Below the pieces are notes generated by a model. That model was not told the origin of the DNA. It did not search any database and was given only the letters and a program-made list of their open reading frames with translations. The position numbers were made by a program, and so were the translations under genes. From Hydnum rufescens UP504 (lineage: Eukaryota > Basidiomycota > Agaricomycetes > Cantharellales > Hydnaceae), in contig MU129364.1 of the NCBI GenBank assembly GCA_014904985.1, forward strand, positions 7,764 through 22,563: DNA of 14,800 nucleotides, read 5' to 3'. Shown in pieces: positions 1 to 7,216 of this stretch (positions within the stretch are counted from its first letter, which is position 1; each line of letters opens with the position of its first letter).

Positions 1-165
1 CCTTGTATTAGTTGTTTTGTGCTATTGTTGTTTTTGCTTCCTGTTTATGGTTGTTGTGATGGAGGCAGATATGGCTTAACTCTTGCTACATCAAGACTTA
101 AGCCAATCCACCTCAGTTCCACTCTGGGTGTCTGTGTAGGCGTTTCCCATTCCTCCACTTGAACA
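1..165 (+). repeat. Family A copia LTR, cut by window edge
   Basis: This matches the LTR at 6917-7095 from that LTR's base 15 onward, so only the first 14 bases (TGTTGAAGTTGTGC) are missing, lost to the window edge. It ends in CCACTTGAACA at 165. It is followed not by a primer-binding site but by AAGGG and minus-strand integrase sequence, so it lies as the 3' LTR of something to the left. It shares CCACCTC (near 108-114) with the LTR at 2290-2468, where the other family A LTRs read CTACCTC, suggesting these two LTRs are a pair. By eye the pair differs at about five positions. Confidence 0.93.
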
Positions 166-170
166 AAGGG
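166..170. other. AAGGG, inverted partner of the 5-bp junction duplication
   Basis: These five bases directly follow the LTR end (GAACA, 161-165). They are the reverse complement of CCCTT at 2469-2473, which directly follows the other LTR end. Copia integrases make 5-bp staggered cuts, as the direct CCATC duplication at 6912/9481 also shows. An inverted rather than direct duplication means that the DNA between the two was flipped relative to the target. Confidence 0.85.
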
Positions 171-895
171 ATGTCAGGTCTGCTTTCCATCCATGCAGGC
201 AGGGCAGACTGGGACCACAGAGGGAACAGTAGGGAGGACCAGGTCTGAAACAAGATGGTGCTCAACCAAGGATTTGAGATGTCCCACACTGATGTGGCCC
301 AAACATTGATGCCAGAGATGATAGTCAGCTGTCTGGCTGGAGAAGCCACCTGAGGCTGGACTACAGTGCTCCCACTCAACAGGGCAACTCTATCAGCTCC
401 CACTGAGGCATAGAAGCGAGGATGCCATCTCTAACAAACTCAAGAGTGTCAGACTCAATCACAACTCGAAAGCATGTTTAGAGGTGAGAGTCAACACTGA
501 GAGGAGATTTTGATTGAGATCTGGGACATGGAGGACACCAGAGAATATTACAGAGCGCAAAAGACGACCTTCTCTAACTGGAGAAAACTCAACAGTACCT
601 ACTCCAGCTGCATAAATCAACCTGGCCATTGGCAACTCGAATTGGAAGATTGCAGGGGTATATGACTTGAACCACTCTCTATGAGGAGTCATATGAGAAG
701 TGGCCCCTGTGTCTGCATTCCAAGAGTTAGGCAGGGAGCTGGAGAGGGAGAGAGGACGAATACTTGCAGCACCTGCAGACTCTGAGGAGTCTGAGCATCC
801 TGGGCAGTATTAGCTTTGCCCTTGCGAGGACGTTGCCTTTTGGATGAATCCTTGACTTCTTCCTTGGCCTTGGTGCTAGCATCTCTAAACTTGAA
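166..895 (-). pseudogene. Family A protease and integrase N-terminal finger (broken pol, 5' part)
   Basis: Reading leftwards on the minus strand, a retroviral-type aspartic protease appears with the context WNADTGATSHMTPHR; the catalytic Asp codon is at 711-713. The protease frame closes at 459-461 after a frameshift. The next segments, in shifted frames, match family B (LHFLATIQ region). Then comes the integrase zinc finger with LWHQCLGHIS and a CPAC pair (about 195-330), the HHCC module that precedes the integrase core. A TGA at 174-176 replaces a residue that aligns with Arg in family B. The segment ends at the CCCTT junction, and the core continues at 2469 on the other strand. At least three frameshifts and one stop mean it is not translatable as a unit. 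Confidence 0.85.
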
Positions 896-1651
896 GCAGC
901 GCTCAACAGTATGTCCACCTTTGCCACAAAAGGCACAAGAGAGGGTGAGGCTGGAGCAACTGCAGCAGGAGATGCAGCAGGAGAAGCCACAGGATTGGCA
1001 GCAGCAGCAGCAGCAGTGACACCCAGGCGATGGGCTTCCTCATTCTTGAGGGCATCCTCAACCTGCTGCACTGTCAAGTGGGATTGGGCAAGCAGGGAGG
1101 TGGTCAAAGCACTGTACTGAGTGCCATTCAGGAGGACAGAGATCAAGAGCTCCCTATCAGAGTCCTCAAGGGAGTAGGTGCCACCAGGACTGGCCACAAT
1201 GGGAGGAGAGACTGGAGGAGGAGGACGAGTGGACTGCAGGAACAGCAAGGCTTCCCTAGCATGAGAGATGAAGGCAGCCACTGCCTCAGAGGAGCTCCTG
1301 CTTCACAGCCAGGAGGGACTGTAATGCATTATACCGAGTGGCAAAGGTGGAGGCACCATAGGTGTCCTTGATAGTGGTGAGAATCACCTGAGGGTCTGTG
1401 GATGAGAGAGACACACTCCTGAGCTCAGGAGAGAGGTGACAATGAATTTCTCCCACAGCCTGGTCTCTAGCCTCCATACACTTGCGCCAATTCTTCAGAT
1501 CTGTGACTGGATCAGGCACAGTAGTGTGTATCCAGTACCACATGCCTTTGGCCCTGAGGTAATCCTCAATAGCAGGGGCCCAGAGGGAATAGTTGGCAGT
1601 GGTGAGGAGAGGGAGATTGGTAGAAGAGGTGGAAGTGGCAGTAGAGGACAT
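896..1651 (-). pseudogene. gag: Family A Gag (capsid and zinc knuckle), frameshifted
   Basis: The ATG at 1651-1649 opens MSSTATSTSSTNLPLL followed by NYSLWAPAIEDYL, the N-terminal copia-type Gag motif. An upstream extension has no ATG, so this start is preferred. The frame stops at 1286-1288 (after VKQELL). The homologous sequence resumes in a shifted frame (AVAAFISHAREALL...), runs through LTTSLLAQ, which aligns with LTTALLAQ of family B, and then an Ala/Pro-rich stretch encoded partly by GCA/CAG repeats (about 954-1019 on the plus strand). A second frameshift near 940 precedes a CX2CX4HX4C zinc knuckle (CAFCGKGGHTVERC) at 896-937. Gag would form the virus-like particle, and the knuckle binds element RNA. 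Two frameshifts make it a pseudogene. Confidence 0.87.
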
Positions 1652-2274
1652 ATTGGAGTGAGGAGAAAGAAACTTCGAATTGTGAGGGAAGGAGTAATCC
1701 GATGACAACGAAATTTGGCGAGATGATAGAGGACAGTGGGCACTCCCAGCGGACGAAAGAATGAGGCGGAACGATGCACAGGAACGTCCAAAAAAGCGAA
1801 AACTTGAGAGGTGAACTCAACTAAGTGAGATGGACACCCTAGAGTGATTTCGTGGGACGATGTGGACGGATCAGGCTGTAACCTGGTACGACAGTGGGGC
1901 ACTGGCGATGATAGCGTGTGTCAAATATGGGACGAATCGGATGAGCAGATGGTGAGATATTCGCAATTTCAGGAATGAGGTAGGAGGAGCAGGTGACCAC
2001 AGTAGTGATGATGCGACAACCAGTGGACCAAATCACCTGAAAATTTGATGGAATGTAGGGGGCGTGTGGGCGAGGCTGTGTGCAAAAAAGAGCAACGAAT
2101 GGCCACGAATTGAAGGAGATATAAGCGATTGATGGAATGAGGAAAAGCAGCCAAAGAAGGATGAATAACTCAAGAACCACTGGATGGAATCGGCTGAAAA
2201 TTGGTGTGGACAGTGAGGACAATGTGTAGAACGCATGTGCACAGTTTCAGGATGATTGGAGCTAGGTCTGGGGC
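1652..2274 (-). other. Family A 5' leader, untranslated
   Basis: About 620 bases lie between the PBS and the gag ATG, read on the minus strand. I see no conserved protein, and short open frames here lack similarity to anything recognised. The first about 120 bases of this leader are retained in the deletion derivative (7096-7216), which is then spliced into integrase sequence. A long leader may contain packaging and dimerisation signals; that is inference. Confidence 0.7.
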
Positions 2275-2289
2275 GATGGGCCCATAACC
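2275..2289 (-). other. Primer-binding site, initiator tRNA-Met half-tRNA type
   Basis: Immediately after the LTR, the minus strand reads GGTTATGGGCCCATC. The reverse complement contains GGGCCCATAACC, the anticodon stem-loop sequence of eukaryotic initiator tRNA-Met. Drosophila copia uses a primer made by cutting this tRNA in the anticodon loop. The position and sequence support the same priming here. Confidence 0.88.
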
Positions 2290-2468
2290 TGTTCAAGTGG
2301 AGGAATGGGAAAGGCCTACACAGACACCCAGAGTGGAACTGAGGTGGATTGGCTTAAGTCTTGATGTAGCAAGAGTTAAGCCATATCCGCCTCCATCACA
2401 ACAACCATAAACAGGAAGCAAAACAAAGAATAGCACAAAACAAGTAATACAAGGGCACAACTTCAACA
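2290..2468 (-). repeat. Family A copia 5' LTR, minus orientation
   Basis: This is a full 179-bp LTR. On the minus strand it begins TGTTGAAG at 2468 and ends CTTGAACA at 2290, giving the TG...CA ends typical of LTRs. Its inner end abuts the PBS, so it is the 5' LTR of the inverted half. Its outer end abuts CCCTT and plus-strand integrase of the same family. Confidence 0.95.
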
Positions 2469-3823
2469 CCCTTCCCCCAGACTGTCTCCTCCCACCACTC
2501 TCTCCCTCTTGAGCTTGTCCACTCTGATCTCTATGGCCCTATCTCTGTGCCTACAGCTAATGGCTATTGGTACTGGATCACCTTCATTGATGATGCTTCC
2601 CACTATTGACGAGTCTGGCTCCTCCATAAAAGAGTGAAGCATTCTCTGCTTTCAAGCAGTTCAAATCTTGGGCAGAGAAACAGACTGGGAATGCTCTCAA
2701 GGCTCTCAGGGATGACAAGGGTGGTGAGTACATGTCTAATCAGTGGGAGGCATTCAAGCTTGAGCATGGGATTGAGAGACAGCACACCACTTGGGCTACC
2801 CCCCAACAGAATGGTGTTGCTGAGCACACCAATCACATTTTGGATGAAGGTGTTGCTTCTCTCCTCTCTGACTCCCATTTGCCTTCCAAGTTCTGGGGTG
2901 AAGCTCTCTCCTGTTTCCTGCACACTCTCAATTGCTCCCCCTCCTCTGCTGTCACTGGGAAGACTCCCTTTGAAGCCTTCTATGGTCAGAAACCCTCTGT
3001 CTCCCACCTGTGTGTCTTTGGGTGCAGGGCCTATGCCCATGTACAAAAAGACAAGTGCACTTCCTTTCAGCCTAAGTCCAGGAAGTGCATATTCCTTGGA
3101 TACCCTGTTGACTATAAGGGCTGGAAGTGCTGGGATCCTACGACCAATGAGGTATTCATCTCGTGTGATGTGCACTTTGTGGAGACTGAGATGCCTGGGG
3201 CAAAACACTTTCCACATTATCCAAAGTATGAGCCTCTGGCTGGAGTACAGCCAGGCTCAGTGGGAGAACCTGCTGGCACTCATCTTTCTCCTATACCTCC
3301 TACATCTTCTTCCCCCTCAGTGCCATCTGTTGAGCCTGTCAGCACTCCATCTGATGACTCTGACTCTGAATCTGGCTCTAGTGCTGATCCTGAGGACCCT
3401 CCTGATTTATCTTCTTTTGCTCCTTCACCTTCTCCTGCTCCTCCTGTCTCCTCTTCTCCTGCTCCTGACTCTGTACCTTCTCCATCTTCCTCTTCTCCTG
3501 CTCCTGGACCTGGACCTGATTCTGAAGCTACTGACACTCCTGAACCTCCCTCTGGCTCCTCTGAGACTGGTCCTCCTGGTGCTTCTAAGCCATATGTTAC
3601 TTGTTCTGGGCACTCTAGTTGTCCCATATGTGAATGGTGGGTGGTTCCTCACCCCTATCAGCATGCCAAAGAAAAGAGGAACACTAGGCAAAGTGCAAGG
3701 ACTCCAGAATCAACTCTTGAAGCTGACATTGCTGCTCTGGAGTCTGCTAATGCTGGTAGAGCTCTCTCTCACTCAGAACTGATTGAGTATGCCTTCCTCA
3801 CTTCTACCTCGGAACCTGACCCA
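2469..3823 (+). pseudogene. Family A integrase core and Ser/Pro-rich linker
   Basis: The integrase catalytic triad is visible: first Asp in LVHSDLYGP (codon 2526-2528), second in RDDKGGEY (2714-2716), Glu in TPQQNGVAE (2822-2824). The last two are separated by exactly 35 residues (D-X35-E). GKTPFEAFYGQKPSVSHLCV and FLGYPVDYKGWKCWDP are the conserved C-terminal copia integrase motifs. A roughly 130-residue Ser/Pro/Asp/Glu-rich linker follows, then EKRNTRQSARTPESTLEADI, leading to TSTSEPDP, where RT should start but the sequence changes to the AACCTG repeat. A TGA at 2607-2609 and a frameshift near 2625-2640 break the core between the first and second Asp. It continues the polyprotein interrupted at 166. 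Confidence 0.9.
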
Positions 3824-4373
3824 GGTCAGGTTCCATTGGGGTCAGGTTTCATTTCATTTCCTTCAGGTCAGGTTCAGGTTTTGCCCTTGCCCTGAATCCA
3901 AAAACCAGTCTGAAACCAGGTTTAAACCTGAACCTGAAAGGTAGGGTGTAGGTTCCATTCCATGTAAATTGACCATTATTCTGGCACCAAATCTGGCAAT
4001 TTACACATGTGACTATAGTTCTGGAGTCAGAAGTCACATGACTTGGCCATCAAATGAGGTAATTGGTGCAGGTCACAAGTCACATGACAGAATGTAGTGA
4101 CTAAATACCATCTCCAGAAGATGTGTGAGCAGTAAATTGAAGTGAAAGGGGGCTAGGAAGGAGATGTGGATCTAAAGCAGGATGTAAAGGGAGTGGCAGA
4201 GGCAGAGACTTGATCAGAGGGTGTGGATATTCTGTAGTACCCCCTGAAAATGTTGGCTTCCCTCATACCTCAGGTTTCAGGTTTAAACCAGGTTTTGCCC
4301 TCATGGGTGATTTTGGAACCTGGTCAGGTTATGGTTTTGCCCAAATTGGGCAAAACCTGACCAAAACCTGACC
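3811..4373. repeat. AACCTGACC/GGTCAGGTT inverted-repeat element (MITE-like)
   Basis: Both ends are built from copies of AACCTGACC and its complement. At the left end is a perfect 11-bp palindrome, GGAACCTGACC-CA-GGTCAGGTTCC (3811-3834). At the right end GGTTTTGCCCAA-A-TTGGGCAAAACC (4333-4357) is a perfect 12-bp palindrome flanked by GGTCAGGTT (4322-4330) and AACCTGACC (4365-4373). Longer arms at 3910-3941 and 4268-4299 are inverted copies sharing TCAGGTTTAAACC. About 326 bp without coding potential lie between. This resembles a non-autonomous DNA element with subterminal inverted repeats. The left edge overlaps integrase-linker codons (SEPDP), so the true boundary is uncertain, and I found no target duplication. 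Confidence 0.55.
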
Positions 4374-5425
4374 ATGGCAACCATAATCAAGAGTACCTAA
4401 TCCTTTGGATACAACTTGCAGACTAGTCACATGTTAAATAGGGGCTATTGCAACACTCTCAATGAGTAAATGCAGAATACCTCCCTCAGTTTTGATTGGA
4501 TTGACTCAAAAAAATATTAGCCAGAAAGCCATGATAAATACCTATCTAATGGTACTAAACATGCATTTATTGGATGTGAACTGCATCCTTCAGGTCAATT
4601 TTACCTCATACTTCACACTATCCTTCAGTATTTTTCACATTTCTCCATCAGTTTTGATCTAATTCATTCACAACAGCCACCCCTGGAAAGACACTAGAAA
4701 TTTGCATCAAATTGTACCAAGGGAAAAATAAATGGATTAGAACTAGGGTTTCTGTGATTTAGTCTCCTCATGTCTCATTTCATCTTTACCTCTGCTTTTC
4801 TGATTACTAAAAGCAATTATGATTCCAGTGCCTCATGTAAGGTTGAGGGTACATATAAGGTGACAAGTTCCAGCATTGCCCAAGGTATTCTGTTCCATAG
4901 AAGAGGAAGAATAGTTTGGTTAAGCCATAGTCCCCCTTTGTGACTTGATTTTTAAATATTTTGCTCAGTTTCAAACCATTTGACTTGATTTCTTTTTCAT
5001 CATTTTTGTCTCAACCCCACCTTTCTGGCAGATACCATAGCATTTTATGTGATGTATATTAAGTGCAGGAAGTGTGAAATTTGATTGTCTTTCCCCTCAC
5101 CCCCAGTTTTGAAGGCTTGAGAAACTGCCACTGGTCCTAGGGTAAACTCCACAACACAACCACTAATTTTCATGCTTTTGATAGGTTCTCAAGAGGAAGA
5201 CTTAGGGTGTGATCTGATCCCTTCATTCACTGTTTAGATAGACTCTATCAAGACAGTACATTTTCCCCATCCAAAGACTGCTCCTTTCCAAGGACCTGAA
5301 CACTCAGATTGATCCTGTGACCCCCTCTCTTTATTCTCAATTCCATATCATGGACTGTGGCTGGATTCAACCTCAGTTTCCCACTTACACCACCTGTGGA
5401 CTTACCCATCAGAGTATCATCCTTC
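4374..5425. other. Non-coding DNA, nothing recognised
   Basis: About 1.05 kb, richer in A+T than the flanking retroelements, with stops in all frames and no open frame of recognisable sequence. The one structure seen is a loose 30-bp direct repeat starting CTCCCTCAGTTTTGAT at 4481-4510 and CTCCATCAGTTTTGAT at 4643-4672 (about 22 of 30 positions agree). It ends at CCTTC directly before the family B LTR. It may be host intergenic DNA or an old repeat. Confidence 0.5.
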
Positions 5426-5521
5426 TGTTGAGATGTGGTGGGTATTCCATTTGATATTCCATTTCCCTGATTGACACATTTGTTATTTGCCCCTATTCCT
5501 TATCTGGTTAGCACCAGTTAT

Positions 5522-5549
5522 GGCATCCAGTGATCTCAGCCTGGATGCC
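5522..5549 (+). promoter_or_regulatory. LTR hairpin/dyad upstream of TATA
   Basis: GGCATCCAG (5522-5530) and CTGGATGCC (5541-5549) form a perfect 9-bp inverted repeat with a 10-base loop. It ends two bases before the TATA box. The homologous site at 14665-14692 has a paired change (A to G in one arm, T to C in the other) that keeps the pairing. It could be a dimeric transcription-factor site or an RNA/DNA hairpin. Confidence 0.6.
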
Positions 5550-5550
5550 C

Positions 5551-5558
5551 TATATATA
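5551..5558 (+). promoter_or_regulatory. TATA box of family B LTR
   Basis: TATATATA lies in the expected position about two-fifths into the LTR. The diverged LTR carries TTTATATA at the equivalent place (14694-14701). This is the probable polymerase II promoter of the element; the start site was not determined. Confidence 0.6.
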
Positions 5559-5581
5559 CCTTGGAGTTCTGGAGGCAGTCC

Positions 5582-5675
5582 CTCAGTTTGACACCTCCGA
5601 ACTCCAGGTATTTCCCTCTTTTCTTCTCACTTATGTATATATCTGTGTTCTCAGTTTGACACCTCCGAACTCCAG
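5582..5675 (+). repeat. Internal LTR duplication, 26-bp repeats
   Basis: A 26-bp sequence starting CTCAGTTTGACACCTCCG occurs at 5582-5607 and again, identical, at 5650-5675, giving a 68-bp period downstream of the TATA box. In the diverged LTR the first copy is recognisable near 14729-14755. A second one may begin at the window edge (CTAGTTTGA). Confidence 0.75.
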
Positions 5676-5714
5676 ATATCACCCTTCGTGTGATTCTGCT
5701 GTAGACCCTTCACA

Positions 5715-5729
5715 GGTTATGGGCCCATC
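5715..5729 (+). other. Primer-binding site, initiator tRNA-Met half-tRNA type
   Basis: GGTTATGGGCCCATC directly follows the LTR. It has the same 15 bases as the family A PBS and the same complementarity to the initiator tRNA-Met anticodon stem-loop. Confidence 0.88.
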
Positions 5730-5834
5730 CCTCTAGCCATACCAATACTGTCTTCAGCGCTTACCTCTCTCTCCATCTCTTGAGTTCACTTCACTTTCTA
5801 ACCACTCGTCTTCACACACCTCCACCTCCTTCCA

Positions 5835-6916
5835 ATGTCTTCTGATTCTCGGAAATTCTCATTTCCTCCCCTCAACAATACCAACTATTGTCAATGGGCA
5901 GAATCAATGGAGGCCTACCTTCACACTATTGGTGCCTGGAGATGAATGCAGCCATCCTACACCTCCCCTCGCGATGGAAAAGAGCTTGATGACTACCTTG
6001 ACAAGCTTGAAGCTGCAGCCGGTGCCATCCTCCTTGCTTGTGAGCCCGAGCAACATGGAATCATTATTCCCCACAAAGGGGACCCTCAGAAGATGTGGGA
6101 TGCTCTTCATTACCATCATGAGACCAAATCTGCTGGTTCTCGCTTCCTTGCCTATTCCACCCTCCTCTCCATCCGCATGGCTCCTGATGAGTCTGTGCAA
6201 AAATTCTCTGGTCGAGTCGATGATGCCCTTCATGCTGTCAAGGATCTTCGTCCAGAATCCTTCACCATGGATTCCTTTGATGAGGAACTGGCCACTATGG
6301 CCCGCCTTCGCGGTGCCTCTGATACTTATCAAGAGCTCACCACTGCTCTCCTGGCCCAGGATACTCTCACCAAGGCCAAGGTGACCAATGCCTTCAAAAA
6401 TGAAGAGCTCCTTCGTGCTGCTGCCCGTGACTCCACCTCCTCCTCTGCATCCTCTGCCCTCAAAGTCACCACTCCTCCACTACCTCCCACATCATCATCC
6501 CCTAAATGTGATTTCTGTGGGGGCAAAGGTCATGTCCAGATCGACTGCAGTCGTTTCAAGGCTGCCAAGGGAAAGGCTCAAGAGGAACACCTTGCTCGCT
6601 TTAAGGGCAAAAAGGCCAACTCCAATGTTGCCAAGGCAGAAGACTCTCCTACTAAGTTTGCTGGAAGTGCAAGTCCTCACTCTCCCTCCTCCTCCTCTCC
6701 AGCCTCTGACTCTTGGAATGCAGACACAGGGGCCACTTCTCATATGACACCCCACCGTCATTGGTTTGTGTCATATTCCCCTTGCAATATTCCTATTCGT
6801 CTAGCAAATGATGAAGTCATTAGAGCTGCTGGAGTTGGAACTGTGGAGTTTAGGCCCATGAAGGATGGTCGTCCTCTACAATCTGTTGTCTTTAGTCATG
6901 TTCTCCATGTTCCATC
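5835..6916 (+). pseudogene. gag: Family B Gag and protease, interrupted
   Basis: The ATG at 5835 opens MSSDSRKFSFPPL and the motif NYCQWAESMEAYL, matching the Gag start of family A. A TGA at 5943-5945 interrupts, and an ATG follows at once in the same frame (5946). Downstream the frame is open to the insertion: Gag capsid (LTTALLAQDTLTKAKVTNAF), zinc knuckle CX2CX4HX4C (CDFCGGKGHVQIDC, 6507-6548), then aspartic protease with DTG (catalytic Asp codon 6723-6725, context WNADTGATSHMTPHR). The frame reaches HVLHVPS, where the family A element enters at 6917, and continues in register at 9486. Apart from the stop and the insertion it is intact, so it decayed less than family A gag at 896-1651. Confidence 0.9.
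6912..6916 (+). other. Target-site duplication CCATC, left copy
   Basis: CCATC lies directly before the family A LTR and is repeated directly after its partner LTR at 9481-9485. Removing the element and one copy restores the family B reading frame (HVPSIANNLFSVL), confirming the insertion boundaries. Confidence 0.95.
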
Positions 6917-7095
6917 TGTTGAAGTTGTGCCCTTGTATTAGTTGTTTTGTGCTATTGTTGTTTTTGCTTCCTGTTTATGGTTGTTGTGATGGAGGTAGAT
7001 ATGGCTTAACTCTTGCTACATCAAGACTTAAGCCAATCTACCTCAGTTCCACTCTGGGTGTCTGTGTAGGCCTTTCCCATTCCTCCACTTGAACA
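6917..7095 (+). repeat. 5' LTR of nested family A element
   Basis: This 179-bp LTR has ends TGTTGAAG...CTTGAACA, preceded by CCATC and followed by the PBS. It contains a strong hairpin at 7003-7034 (GGCTTAA, TCTTG / CAAGA, TTAAGCC; 12 pairs with one mismatch and a 6-base loop) that is present in every complete family A LTR here. Confidence 0.95.
7003..7034 (+). promoter_or_regulatory. Conserved LTR hairpin, family A
   Basis: The arms are GGCTTAA-C-TCTTG and CAAGA-C-TTAAGCC around the loop CTACAT. The same sequence occurs in the LTRs at 1-165, 2290-2468 and 9243-9480. A role in transcription, RNA 3' end formation or dimerisation is possible. The sequence alone does not decide. Confidence 0.5.
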
Positions 7096-7110
7096 GGTTA
7101 TGGGCCCATC
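7096..7110 (+). other. Primer-binding site, initiator tRNA-Met half-tRNA type
   Basis: GGTTATGGGCCCATC lies directly after the LTR, identical to the sites at 2275-2289 and 5715-5729. Retaining it means the deletion derivative could still be reverse-transcribed with helper proteins. Confidence 0.88.
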
Positions 7111-7216
7111 ACCCCAGGCCTAGCTCCAATCGTCCTGAAACTGTGCACACGTGTTTTACACATTGTCCTCGCTGTCCACACCAATTTTCAGCCGATTCCA
7201 TCCAGTGGTTCTTGAG

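Larger units (their letters stand above)
1..3823. mobile_element. Rearranged Ty1/copia element, family A, with internally inverted 5' half
   Basis: The order is plus LTR (1-165), then a minus-strand block of integrase HHCC, protease, gag, leader, PBS and LTR (166-2468), then plus-strand integrase core and linker (2469-3823). Joining the minus half (ending ...CATCCCTT) to the plus half (starting CCCTTCCCC) through the shared CCCTT restores an uninterrupted integrase reading frame that aligns with family B at 9835-9900. The element is therefore one polyprotein split at a single site, with the 5' half flipped. RT-RNase H is absent and is expected to lie left of the window. The coding sequence carries several frameshifts and stops and is inactive. 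Confidence 0.85.
5426..5714 (+). repeat. Family B copia 5' LTR
   Basis: This 289-bp LTR begins TGTTGAGATG and ends CCTTCACA, directly followed by a PBS, which fixes it as a 5' LTR. It contains a perfect 9-bp hairpin (5522-5549), a TATATATA box (5551-5558) and an internal 26-bp repeat spaced 68 bp apart. A related, diverged LTR lies at 14568-14800, and a tail fragment at 10841-10891. Confidence 0.92.

Noticed and set aside
816..1371. Plus-strand open frames with Gln-rich tract
   Set aside because: They are antisense to family A gag; the Gln codons are the complement of the Ala-rich GCT/GCA repeats in Gag.
2277..2289. A tRNA gene fragment (GGGCCCATAACC)
   Set aside because: Only the anticodon-loop complement is present, always directly after an LTR; it is a primer-binding site.
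1..2468. A 2.3-kb DNA transposon with 179-bp terminal inverted repeats
   Set aside because: The inverted ends are retrotransposon LTRs with TG...CA termini. One has a primer-binding site, the interior is copia gag-protease, and the flanking 5 bp are inverted rather than direct repeats.
3280..3627. Acidic Gly/Glu-rich open frame on the minus strand
   Set aside because: It is the antisense of the Ser/Pro-rich integrase linker; its composition is explained by the plus-strand coding sequence.
3590..3663. A possible extra zinc finger in the integrase linker (Cys, Cys, Cys, His, His)
   Set aside because: One of the Cys residues is Arg in the nested copy (CPIC versus CPMR), so the set is not conserved.
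4462..4662. 66-codon open frame in the intergenic region
   Set aside because: Short, A+T-rich, no recognisable motif and no partner frame; likely chance.
5530..5736. 68-codon open frame across the family B LTR
   Set aside because: It lies wholly in LTR and PBS sequence, starts at the TATA region and shows no protein similarity.
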